A stretch of 64,000 nt of DNA from Saprospiraceae bacterium (GTDB lineage: Bacteria; Bacteroidota; Bacteroidia; Chitinophagales; Saprospiraceae), in NCBI GenBank assembly GCA_016710235.1, contig JADJLG010000001.1, positions 1,415,501 to 1,479,500 of the forward strand. Direction: 5' to 3'. Shown here piece by piece: positions 44,629 to 53,222 of this stretch. The translations under genes were made by a program, and so were the position numbers. The notes below the pieces were generated by a model. It was not told the DNA's origin. It was given only the letters and a program-made list of their open reading frames with translations, and made no database searches. The number at the start of each line of letters is the position of its first letter. Position 1 is the stretch's first letter.

Positions 44629-46965
44629 ATGCCGGTTTTTAAATGTTTATTTGTTTGGGTTCTTTTCGCTGGAAGTTTGTTCGGTCAACAAACCAATCTC
44701 TGGAAAAAGGCAAAAATAGAACTTGATGGGCAAAGTATCCAAACTCTCTTGGATCTTGGATTGGCTTGTGATCATGGGCATCATATACCACATCAGTCAT
44801 TTGAAGGTGATTTTACTCAGGAGGAGCTTGCAAAAATAGAAAATGCAGGATTGAAATATAAGTCTGTACCTCGCAAAAAAACAGAGCTGAGGTCCGGACC
44901 TTTCAACTGTAATCCGGATCAGGTATTGCCTCCCAAGTACCAGATTCCATCAAATTATGAGTTTGGATCAATGGGGGGGTTTTCGACTTTAGATGAGTTG
45001 TATGCCAATCTGGATTTGATGAGAGAGCTATATCCTCAGCTGATAAGTGTCAAAAAGCAGATAGGAAACTTTACTACCTTTGAAAATAGACCCATATATT
45101 TCTTGAAAATCAGCGATAATCCTGACTCTGACGAATCCGACGAGCCTCAGGTACTTTATACTGCGCTCCATCATGCTCGCGAGCCTATCAGCATGTCCCA
45201 GATGTTGTTTTTTATGTGGACATTGTTGGAAAATTACGGCAGAGATCCTGAGATCAAAAGATTGGTGGACAACCGCGAATTGTATTTTGTCCCTTGTCTG
45301 AATCCTGATGGATATGCGTACAATGAGCTTCAAAGCCCATTTGGTGGAGGCAATTGGAGGAAGAATGTAAGGCCTAATACCGAAGGGATCGGAACGGATC
45401 TCAATCGCAACTATGGATTGGGCTGGGCTGTGGACAATAATGGCTCCTCTCCTTCCGGTGGCTCAGAGACATTCAGAGGTGCAGGTGCTTTTTCAGAAAG
45501 CGAGACCAAAGCCATGAAATATCTGTGTGCTACAAAGGAATTTCGCATAGCCTTGAATTATCATGCATTTGGAGATTATCTGATCATTCCATGGGGTTAT
45601 CTTGACAGGCCTACCGAAGACTCTGTGCAGTACTTGGCTTTGGCAAATGATTTTACCAAGTTTAATAAATTTCAGGTAGGTACGACACAGCAGACTCTGG
45701 CCTATGGAGTGAACGGGGTATCAGATGACTGGATGTATGGTGCTGAGGATTTAAATCAAAAAATATTAGCTTTTACACCTGAAGTTGGTTACGCTTTTTG
45801 GCCGGAGAGAAGAGATATTCTTACGCTTAACCAATCTACCCAATACATGAACTTCAGAGCTGCCTGGTGCGCAGGAGAGTGCTTTGATGCTCAGGAAATT
45901 TCACCTAGGGCAATTGAAACAGATAGTTTAATCCTTCAACTTCAGGTACAGCAGCTCGGTGTTGTCAATGGAACCATAGCAGTAAATGTAACAACAGATT
46001 ACAGCGGATTGAAATCGACCAGTGGAGAAAGCACTTATCATATCGATCCCAATGAAGTCAAATTTATTGACCTGCCGTTTCACTTTTCAAAGTCACCTCA
46101 TGTTGGTGACAGTATCAATTTTGAGATCACCATCAGTTCAGGTTCGTATGTGCAGGTGATCAAAGCCACTAAGGTATTCAAAGGCCTTCCGGCATTCAAG
46201 GAAGAATGTACTCAGATAGACAGATGGTTTTCTGTGACCGCACAGTCCTGGACTTTAACAGAGGAAGATTATACCAGCGAACCAAGTTGTTTTACAGACA
46301 GTCCAAATGGTCCGCTCAAGGAAGGTCAAACACTCAGATTGCAATCCTGGGGAGCTACAAACTTAGGCTCTTCAAAATCAGCTTACCTTAGTTTTAGGGC
46401 GAAGTGGGATCTCTCAGCTGATGCAGACTATGTCCAGATCAAAGCATCTTCGGACGGCAACAACTTCAAACCACTTTGTGGGGTTTACACCAGACAAGGA
46501 ACGAATTTTCAAGACCTGAACAATCCGCTCTATGCCGGAACTCAAGAACAATGGGTTTCTGAATGGATAGACCTCAGTGAATATTTGGGAAAACATGTAT
46601 TTCTAGAACTGTATTTTAATTCTACTTTCTCAGGTGTGCCGCATGATGGTTTTTATATCGATGATATTAAAATCTATGCTGAGTCTCTGACCGGTACACA
46701 GGAACCAATTGCTGACAAAATTCGCCTTGAACCGAATCCGGCAAATGATGTGTTACATATCCGGATAGAGGATTTTAAAATATCCCAAATCCAAGAATAC
46801 AATTTTCAGCTGAGTTCACCTGATGGTAAAAAGTGGGTTGCTCCTCTGCGCACTGCTGATGGTGGCTGGGATCTTGAAGTAAGCCATTTGCCAAAAGGAC
46901 TTTACATCCTGCATACTGGGCGCAATATGTCGCAGTCACATTCTCTGCATTTCATCGTAAATTAG
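44629..46965 (+). CDS. Secreted M14 zinc carboxypeptidase with T9SS type A sorting domain
   Basis: About 778 residues from the ATG at 44629, which opens a signal peptide (PVFKCLFVWVLFAGSLFG). The catalytic domain (about 100-420) has the zinc ligands HHAREP (His/Glu, about 181-184) and a His in LNYHAFGDYLIIPWGY, plus the catalytic Glu in FTPEVGYAFWP. CNPDGY and NWRKN segments are typical. A beta-sandwich region follows, then a MAM/CBM-like region (about 530-690; YLSFRAKWDLSADADYVQIK, DGFYIDDIKIY). The end (IRLEPNPANDVLHIRIEDF to SLHFIVN) is a type A T9SS sorting domain. It should act outside the cell on peptides as a nutrient protease. Confidence 0.93.
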   Translation: MPVFKCLFVWVLFAGSLFGQQTNLWKKAKIELDGQSIQTLLDLGLACDHGHHIPHQSFEGDFTQEELAKIENAGLKYKSVPRKKTELRSGPFNCNPDQVLPPKYQIPSNYEFGSMGGFSTLDELYANLDLMRELYPQLISVKKQIGNFTTFENRPIYFLKISDNPDSDESDEPQVLYTALHHAREPISMSQMLFFMWTLLENYGRDPEIKRLVDNRELYFVPCLNPDGYAYNELQSPFGGGNWRKNVRPNTEGIGTDLNRNYGLGWAVDNNGSSPSGGSETFRGAGAFSESETKAMKYLCATKEFRIALNYHAFGDYLIIPWGYLDRPTEDSVQYLALANDFTKFNKFQVGTTQQTLAYGVNGVSDDWMYGAEDLNQKILAFTPEVGYAFWPERRDILTLNQSTQYMNFRAAWCAGECFDAQEISPRAIETDSLILQLQVQQLGVVNGTIAVNVTTDYSGLKSTSGESTYHIDPNEVKFIDLPFHFSKSPHVGDSINFEITISSGSYVQVIKATKVFKGLPAFKEECTQIDRWFSVTAQSWTLTEEDYTSEPSCFTDSPNGPLKEGQTLRLQSWGATNLGSSKSAYLSFRAKWDLSADADYVQIKASSDGNNFKPLCGVYTRQGTNFQDLNNPLYAGTQEQWVSEWIDLSEYLGKHVFLELYFNSTFSGVPHDGFYIDDIKIYAESLTGTQEPIADKIRLEPNPANDVLHIRIEDFKISQIQEYNFQLSSPDGKKWVAPLRTADGGWDLEVSHLPKGLYILHTGRNMSQSHSLHFIVN

Positions 46966-46970
46966 ACATC

Positions 46971-48497
46971 ATGGATATTCAGTTTATTAACAGACTCCGG
47001 ATAGACGCAAAAAATCCCGGGAGCTGGAGTGGTATTCAAGCTATAGAGGGAAAAGACTTTATACAATCAGTGTCGCCGGTAGATGGCAGGCAGATAGGCT
47101 CAGTTTCTGTCACAGATAAAGCAAGTTATGAAAATTTGGTTGGAGCGGCTGAACATGCAGCGAGCGTTTGGCGCAATGTTCCGGCACCAAAACGAGGAGA
47201 TGTCGTCAGGCAGATCGGTGATGAACTGAGACGCAGGAAAGAAGACCTTGGTCGACTGGTGAGTTATGAGATGGGAAAAAGTTTGCAGGAGGGACTCGGA
47301 GAAGTGCAGGAGATGATCGACATCTGCGACTTTGCCGTAGGCCAGTCCAGACAACTTTACGGTCTTAGCATGCACTCTGAAAGACCTATGCATCGGATGT
47401 ACGAACAATGGCATCCTCTGGGAATAGTTGGAGTGATTTCGGCTTTCAATTTTCCGGTAGCTGTATGGTCGTGGAACGCTGCACTTGCCTGGATATGTGG
47501 CAATGCAGTCATCTGGAAAGGATCAGAGAAAACTCCCCTTTGTGCGGTTGCTTGTCAAAAAATAGCGGCAGAGATATTTGAGAAAAACCAATATCCATCC
47601 GCATTGAGTACTGTGATCACTGGTGCTGCGGATGTAGGAAAATGGATGTGTCAGGACAAAAGAATAGCATTGGTGTCTGCTACAGGCTCAACCAGAATGG
47701 GTCGCGCTGTCGGAATGGAAGTGGCAGGGCGCTTTGGAAAAGTTCTGCTTGAACTGGGAGGTAATAATGCAATCATTATCACCCCATCCGCTAGGCTGAA
47801 ACAGGTACTACCTGCGATCGTGTTTGGATCTATCGGTACTGCAGGCCAAAGATGCACCAGTACCAGAAGATTGATCATCCATGAAGATATCTATGATGAA
47901 GTTAGCTCAGTATTGATCAAAGCTTATAGTCAATTGAGAATCGGCGACCCTCTCGATGAAACCAATCACATGGGACCGCTCATCGATACAGACGCCGTGG
48001 CCCACTATATGAGTGCCATTGAAATGGTAAAATCTCAGGGAGGCAAAATGCTGATAGAAGGGGGATTGTTGCAAGGACCCGGATTCGAAAGTGCTTGCTA
48101 TGTGAGCCCTAGCATAGCTGAAGTCCCATCACAGCTGCCAATAGTATGCTCCGAAACTTTTGCTCCTTTGCTCTATTTGATGAAATACAAAGACATTCAG
48201 GAAGCTTTGCACTTACAGAATGACGTACCTCAGGGACTTTCCTCGGCGATCATGACTGAAAGTATGCGCGAAGCAGAGTTATTCCTTTCATGCGCTGGAT
48301 CTGACTGTGGAATCGCCAACGTCAATATAGGAACTTCCGGCGCAGAAATCGGTGGCGCTTTTGGTGGTGAGAAAGAAACAGGAGGAGGTCGGGAATCCGG
48401 CTCTGATGCATGGAAAAACTACATGAGAAGACAAACCAGCACCATAAGCTATAGTGACAAACTGACCCTGGCACAGGGAATAAGTTTCGAAATTTAA
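46971..48497 (+). CDS. Aldehyde dehydrogenase, ALDH7 / aminoadipate-semialdehyde type
   Basis: 508 residues. The NAD(P)-dependent fold shows NFPVAVWSWNAALAWICGN, the VLLELGGNNA motif with the general-base Glu (about 261) and GTAGQRCTSTRRL with the nucleophile Cys (about 295). The TAGQRCTSTRR form is characteristic of ALDH7A1/Pcd/AmaB enzymes, which oxidise alpha-aminoadipate semialdehyde (piperideine-6-carboxylate) in lysine breakdown. Only five bases separate it from the carboxypeptidase gene, so peptide-derived lysine use is a possible link, though this is inference. Confidence 0.9.
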   Translation: MDIQFINRLRIDAKNPGSWSGIQAIEGKDFIQSVSPVDGRQIGSVSVTDKASYENLVGAAEHAASVWRNVPAPKRGDVVRQIGDELRRRKEDLGRLVSYEMGKSLQEGLGEVQEMIDICDFAVGQSRQLYGLSMHSERPMHRMYEQWHPLGIVGVISAFNFPVAVWSWNAALAWICGNAVIWKGSEKTPLCAVACQKIAAEIFEKNQYPSALSTVITGAADVGKWMCQDKRIALVSATGSTRMGRAVGMEVAGRFGKVLLELGGNNAIIITPSARLKQVLPAIVFGSIGTAGQRCTSTRRLIIHEDIYDEVSSVLIKAYSQLRIGDPLDETNHMGPLIDTDAVAHYMSAIEMVKSQGGKMLIEGGLLQGPGFESACYVSPSIAEVPSQLPIVCSETFAPLLYLMKYKDIQEALHLQNDVPQGLSSAIMTESMREAELFLSCAGSDCGIANVNIGTSGAEIGGAFGGEKETGGGRESGSDAWKNYMRRQTSTISYSDKLTLAQGISFEI

Positions 48498-48568
48498 CAG
48501 GGTCTTATCCAACAAGATTGGAGACCATTCTTAGTGAATTCATGGTAGAATTGCCTTGGAACAAGGTA

Positions 48569-48576
48569 TAATTTTG
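48569..48576 (+). promoter_or_regulatory. -7 element TAATTTTG before the glycosyltransferase gene
   Basis: An exact TAnnTTTG match 36 bases before the ATG at 48613. The possible TTG partner at 48551 has a 15-base spacer, shorter than usual. The box speaks against an alternative TTG start at 48556. Confidence 0.4.
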
Positions 48577-48612
48577 CCTAAAAAACGCTATTATTGCAAT
48601 CATTTCGAATCA

Positions 48613-49566
48613 ATGCATGATAACCAAAATACCTCAATTGATCGGCAGCCTTTATTGTCCATTGTAGTTCCAATATATAACGAGGGTGAAAATATTTCCA
48701 CACTGTTTTCCAGATGTGATGCTGCCATAGGCAGTTGGACTCCCGATTATGAGCTGATCTGTGTGGATGATGGTAGTTCTGATGATAGTTTGAAACAACT
48801 GATTTCCATTCACCAAAAGGATTCTCGTTGGAAAGTATTGTCCTTATCCAGAAATTTTGGACATCAGGCAGCTTATTTGGCGGGATTGAGCCATTGTAGT
48901 GGTCAGTATATCGCCATGATCGATGGGGATCTGCAAGACCCTCCGGAGATCCTTGAGTCATTTTACAACAAGCTCCAAGAAGGATATGACGTCGTTTATG
49001 CCGTGAGAAAAAAGAGGAAGGAAGCTTGGCTGAAAAGGATGACTTACAGCTTATATTACAAAATCATCAGTTCGATAGCGACAATCAGGATTCCACTGGA
49101 CAGTGGTGATTTTTGTCTGATGAGAAGGGAGGTACTCGAACAAATGTTGACCATGACAGAACACAGTTTGTTCTTGAGAGGGATTCGATCATGGGTAGGT
49201 TTCAGACAATTTGGAATGGAGTATGATCGAGATCGCAGAAATAGTGGTGAGACCAAGTATACACTCAAGAAGCTTTTCCAATTGGCTTACAATGGTATCT
49301 ATAGTTTCAGTCATTTTCCGATCAAATTGCTCACCAATATCGGCTTGATTGTAATCATTATTTCAATATTGTACTCCATTTACATTTTATATGTCAAAAT
49401 TAATAATCCGCATATACCTCAGGGATTTGCGACACTAGCAATTGCAATTTTTTTATTTAGTGGCGTTCAATTGGTTGCTCTTGGAATAATTGGCGAGTAT
49501 GTATTGCGCATTTATGATGAATCCAGGAAGAGACCTCTGTTTATTGTCAAGAAAAAATACATGTAA
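48613..49566 (+). CDS. Family 2 glycosyltransferase, GtrB / polyprenyl-phosphate type
   Basis: About 317 residues from the ATG at 48613. The GT-A domain has LLSIVVPIYNEGENI, VDDGSSDDS and IDGDLQDPPE with the metal-binding Asp residues. Two C-terminal membrane helices (about residues 230-290; LTNIGLIVIIISILYSIYIL and FATLAIAIFLFSGVQLV) are typical of GtrB/DPM1-like enzymes that load a sugar on undecaprenyl phosphate on the cytoplasmic face. First gene of the envelope run: the methyltransferase and a multi-membrane protein follow without gaps. Confidence 0.93.
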   Translation: MHDNQNTSIDRQPLLSIVVPIYNEGENISTLFSRCDAAIGSWTPDYELICVDDGSSDDSLKQLISIHQKDSRWKVLSLSRNFGHQAAYLAGLSHCSGQYIAMIDGDLQDPPEILESFYNKLQEGYDVVYAVRKKRKEAWLKRMTYSLYYKIISSIATIRIPLDSGDFCLMRREVLEQMLTMTEHSLFLRGIRSWVGFRQFGMEYDRDRRNSGETKYTLKKLFQLAYNGIYSFSHFPIKLLTNIGLIVIIISILYSIYILYVKINNPHIPQGFATLAIAIFLFSGVQLVALGIIGEYVLRIYDESRKRPLFIVKKKYM

Positions 49567-50318
49567 TGGCACTATTGTATTATAGTAAACCTGCACCCGT
49601 TTCAATGGCTGATGAATGGTTTGAAATCTCTGCGCCGGATCATTTTTGGATGCAATGGAGATTTTATGAAATTCAGAAAATGTTGCAGAAAAACCAAGTG
49701 GATCCATCTCAGGTGTTTGAAGTCGGTTGTGGCAATGGAGTGGTGCTCACACAGATGGAAAGAGTCGGAATTAAGGCTGACGGATGCGACCTCAATGAAT
49801 ATGCTTTACTCAAAGCTGCTGACGGACCAAGCAAAAAAATGATCTATAATATTTATGAAGAGCATCCTGATTTGCTTCATGCATACAAATCCGTGTTTTT
49901 GCTCGACGTGATAGAACACATTGGCAACGACAGTGATTTCGTAAAACAGGCACTAAAACACGTTCAAAAAGATGGTTATGTACTCATCAATGTTCCGGCA
50001 GGACAGTATCTCTTCAGTGACTACGATACAGCAGCCGGCCATGAAAGGCGATACTCAGCGAAAAAGCTCAAAAGCTGCATTGAAAATGCAGGAGTACAAG
50101 TCATCGACACACGCTATTGGGGTTGGTCAATGTTGCCCGTAGCGTTATTGAGGAAGCTGATGTTAAAATTTGTCAATAAGGATCATGTGATAGAGTATGG
50201 ATTCAAACCTGCTTCTCCGGCTGTCGACAGAATATTGAGATTTTTATTTTATATAGAAAGAAAAATCAGATTTGGTAAAACAGGAACATCATTACTCGCC
50301 CTTGGCAAAAAGATATAA
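49566..50318 (+). CDS. Class I SAM-dependent methyltransferase
   Basis: 250 residues. SAM motif I is VFEVGCGNGVVL (about residues 54-65), and FLLDVIEHIGND corresponds to motif III/IV. GHERRYSAKKL and the basic C-terminus resemble methyltransferases of cell-envelope sugar or lipid clusters. The start overlaps the stop of the glycosyltransferase gene by one base. The acceptor is unknown but likely a polyprenyl-linked glycan. Confidence 0.88.
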   Translation: MALLYYSKPAPVSMADEWFEISAPDHFWMQWRFYEIQKMLQKNQVDPSQVFEVGCGNGVVLTQMERVGIKADGCDLNEYALLKAADGPSKKMIYNIYEEHPDLLHAYKSVFLLDVIEHIGNDSDFVKQALKHVQKDGYVLINVPAGQYLFSDYDTAAGHERRYSAKKLKSCIENAGVQVIDTRYWGWSMLPVALLRKLMLKFVNKDHVIEYGFKPASPAVDRILRFLFYIERKIRFGKTGTSLLALGKKI

Positions 50319-50323
50319 TTCAC

Positions 50324-51991
50324 ATGGCAAAATCAAAAAAGTCCAATCTAAAATCATCAGAATTTTCGGCACAAAGTTCTGAACAAAAGACTGTATCACA
50401 GACCAACAAAACACCGATAAATATTGGAGAACAAATTAGGAATACTCTGATATACGAATGGCAAAATGAGAAACTGTTGTATTTATTTCTAATCATTCAT
50501 TTTGTATCGCTCTATGCATTTTCATTTTATAGTGATGGTTTTTATCAGGGAGAGGAAGGGGCACACTACATTAACATGAAAATGTTTTGGGAAAATCCAT
50601 CTGTGATCTTGGGTAACTGGGCAAAAACAGGATGGAAATTACTCTACATTTTTCCTGTACTCGGTGGAAAAACTTTGGTTTTTTTGATGAATTGTTTTTG
50701 GGCGACACTAACAGCTTTCTTTACATATAAAATTGTCAAGAACCGTGGCTCAGAAATTGCTTTACTTGTGATCCCTCTGATGATGTCCAGCATTTTATGG
50801 TTTGGAGTTTCTTTCAGGAACTATTCTGAAATCTCCGCAGCATGTATGATCATGGCGGCTGTTTATTTTCATTTTAAATCCAATGATCTGTGGGCCGCAT
50901 TTTTTATTTCTTTTGGACTTATCATAAGACAAGAATTGTATTTGCCTGCATTCCTTTTTGGAGCTTATTTATTGTACAGGATGAATTTCAGAGCAATTGC
51001 TATGTTGGCTCTGTTTCCACTGCTCAATAATTTTTGGGGATTTGTGGAGACTGGAGATTTATTGTACTTGTATTCAGACGCAAAGAAAACGGCTACACAG
51101 TATTCAAGTCAATACCTGAGGGCTGGTTTTGATCATTATTTTTTAATGTCGGGTGTCTGTTTTGGTTATCTTACCGTGATTGGAATATTATTGTATCTGG
51201 TGATGTTGGTAAGGAAAATCAGAACGCAGGAATGGTTTGTGTTAATTCCCTTTTATATTTTTTTCTTAACCGACTGTCTTTTCAATCTTAAATCTTATCC
51301 CATTGGAACCTCTACTGCCGGAAACCTTAGATATATGCTCATCATTTTGCCATTAGGAGTAGCTATGGCTGTGTGGGCTTTAGGTGATTTTTATAAGTTG
51401 AAAAAAAAGTATTTGTATCTGATTCTTTTCGTCCCCATACTCATCGCAGTAGCTTATTTTTTTACGTTTGATCACAATTGGATTGAAAGGGCTTTTTGGG
51501 CGCCAAGAATTTATACACCATTGTATGTTTCTATGGCCTTAGTTGTTGTGATGATGATTCCTCGCATCTCCGTTAAAGTATATCGGTGGTTGTTGATAGC
51601 ACTTTGTGCAGTAAATGTTTATTTGTTTACAAATCCGATTCAGTTGGCCAACCGCGATGAAAACTCGACATGCAAAGAAATCGTGGATTGGGTGAACCAA
51701 AATAAATACATTCACTCCAGGCATATTTATCAGCAACTTTCTATGTTTACCTACTTTATGGATATGACTCCATCAGAGTTTAAATACGGTCTGGATAATG
51801 TAACTGTCCCACTCATGGAACAATCCAAAGTGGGAAGTATTGTGATCTGGGATTCCCACTTTGCGGAGAGATACGGTGGTGTTAATTATAAATATTTTGA
51901 AGATCGTCCTGATAAATTCCTGATATTAAAACAATGGCAAAGTCCTGATCAAAAAGTGGTATTTGCTGCATTTGAAAGAATTAATTATTGA
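50324..51991 (+). CDS. Multi-pass membrane protein, GT-C-like
   Basis: 555 residues. A hydrophilic start (about 1-50) precedes ten or more membrane helices. The first loop after helix 1 contains FYQGEEGAHYIN, with acidic residues in the position of the catalytic loop of GT-C glycosyltransferases. The C-terminal soluble part (about 440-555) lies outside. With GtrB-like and methyltransferase genes directly upstream it may use the polyprenyl-phosphate sugar as donor. The GT-C assignment is inferred from topology and neighbours. Confidence 0.75.
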   Translation: MAKSKKSNLKSSEFSAQSSEQKTVSQTNKTPINIGEQIRNTLIYEWQNEKLLYLFLIIHFVSLYAFSFYSDGFYQGEEGAHYINMKMFWENPSVILGNWAKTGWKLLYIFPVLGGKTLVFLMNCFWATLTAFFTYKIVKNRGSEIALLVIPLMMSSILWFGVSFRNYSEISAACMIMAAVYFHFKSNDLWAAFFISFGLIIRQELYLPAFLFGAYLLYRMNFRAIAMLALFPLLNNFWGFVETGDLLYLYSDAKKTATQYSSQYLRAGFDHYFLMSGVCFGYLTVIGILLYLVMLVRKIRTQEWFVLIPFYIFFLTDCLFNLKSYPIGTSTAGNLRYMLIILPLGVAMAVWALGDFYKLKKKYLYLILFVPILIAVAYFFTFDHNWIERAFWAPRIYTPLYVSMALVVVMMIPRISVKVYRWLLIALCAVNVYLFTNPIQLANRDENSTCKEIVDWVNQNKYIHSRHIYQQLSMFTYFMDMTPSEFKYGLDNVTVPLMEQSKVGSIVIWDSHFAERYGGVNYKYFEDRPDKFLILKQWQSPDQKVVFAAFERINY

Positions 51992-51993
51992 TT

Positions 51994-52410
51994 ATGTTGA
52001 ATTCTATTGAGCATATAGGAATAGCTGTTAGGAATATTGAATCATCGAGGCAAATATTTGATCTTTTGTTTGATGATTCTGCTTATAAATTGGAAGAAGT
52101 TGCCAGTGAACATGTGCGAACTTTGTTTTATCGAACAGGTCCAAACAAGATTGAATTGCTGGAAGCCACAAATCCTGAGGGTGCGATTGCGAAATTCATC
52201 GACAGAAAAGGTGAAGGAATTCACCATATTGCATTTGAGGTTAGTGATATCCGTATTGAAATGAATCGATTGCGTGATGCCGGTTTTCATCTTTTGCAGC
52301 AAGAGCCAAAACGTGGTGCGGATGGAAAATGGGTTTGTTTTGTTCATCCAAAATCCACAAATGGAGTGCTGATCGAGTTGTGTCAGAACATTGCCGAAGG
52401 ACATGAGTAG
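51994..52410 (+). CDS. mce: Methylmalonyl-CoA epimerase
   Basis: 138 residues from the ATG at 51994. The VOC fold carries the metal and catalytic motifs of the family: SIEHIGIAVRNIESS, HVRTLFYRTGPNKIELLEA, GEGIHHIAFEV and HPKSTNGVLIELCQ. It interconverts (R)- and (S)-methylmalonyl-CoA in propionate or branched-chain carbon use. Translationally linked to the membrane protein gene upstream and overlapping the TauE-like gene downstream by eight bases, an unexpected operon position for a metabolic enzyme. Confidence 0.93.
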   Translation: MLNSIEHIGIAVRNIESSRQIFDLLFDDSAYKLEEVASEHVRTLFYRTGPNKIELLEATNPEGAIAKFIDRKGEGIHHIAFEVSDIRIEMNRLRDAGFHLLQQEPKRGADGKWVCFVHPKSTNGVLIELCQNIAEGHE

Positions 52411-53185
52411 TCAGGAGATTGTTGTCTCCATTTTGGGTGGTTTTCTGGCTGGAAGCATCAACACTTTGGCGGGAAATGGTTCTGCAATAACTTTAGCTCT
52501 GCTCACTGAGATGTTATCTCTTCCAGGGAATGTGGCTAATGGGACAAATCGAATTGGTATATTGATGCAAGGCATTGCCAGTTGGGTTCCTTTTTACCGC
52601 AACAAAAAATTTGTGGGGATCAACTACCTGAAATTTATCATACCAACGTGTATTGGTGCTGTTTGTGGAGCTCTTGTTTCTTTAAAAATCTCTTCGGATC
52701 AATTTATGGCAGTGTATAGATATCTCATGTTACTGCTGTTGATATTTATGTTTATCAAGCCAGATCGCTGGTTGCAAACCATGCCTCAATCGAAAGAGGT
52801 TTCACCCTGGATCACTCATTCGGTTTTATTGATTCTGGGTTTTTATGGAGGATTCATTCAGATGGGTATGGGTTTGTTCTTTTTGGCTGTGATGGTAGTG
52901 ATTTGGGGAGGATCTCTAATTACATCCAATGCGATTAAAATTGTAATTGTCTCGGTATATACATTGCTGGTTTTGATTCTGTTTCATTTTCATCATTCTG
53001 TACGATGGGATATTGGAATTGTTATTGGCGTCGGGCAAGCTCTCGGTGGATGGTTGACGGCCCATTATGCATGTAAATGGCGTTTTGCAGAACTATGGGC
53101 TTATCGTTTTTTGCTTTTAATCATGATCATGACTTTACTACATCTGTTTCAATTGGATAGTCTTATTTTATCTCTGTTTACTTGA
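52403..53185 (+). CDS. Second TauE/SafE-family membrane protein
   Basis: 260 residues from the ATG at 52403, inside the mce 3' end. It has about eight membrane helices. The first half has FLAGSINTLAGNGSAITLAL and the second FYGGFIQMGMGLFFLAVMVV, the degenerate duplicated motif of the family. It is only distantly similar to the TauE/SafE protein at 36633. The substrate is unknown; genes of this subgroup often accompany mce in Bacteroidota, which I recall but cannot check here. Confidence 0.85.
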   Translation: MSSQEIVVSILGGFLAGSINTLAGNGSAITLALLTEMLSLPGNVANGTNRIGILMQGIASWVPFYRNKKFVGINYLKFIIPTCIGAVCGALVSLKISSDQFMAVYRYLMLLLLIFMFIKPDRWLQTMPQSKEVSPWITHSVLLILGFYGGFIQMGMGLFFLAVMVVIWGGSLITSNAIKIVIVSVYTLLVLILFHFHHSVRWDIGIVIGVGQALGGWLTAHYACKWRFAELWAYRFLLLIMIMTLLHLFQLDSLILSLFT

Positions 53186-53222
53186 TAAAGTTGGGTTTGG
53201 ATAGCTTTTTCGAACAGTTTAT

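Noticed and set aside
48498..48540. Imperfect hairpin after the aldehyde dehydrogenase gene as a terminator
   Set aside because: The stem (GGTCT/AGACC and CCAA/TTGG) has a bulge and no T run follows.
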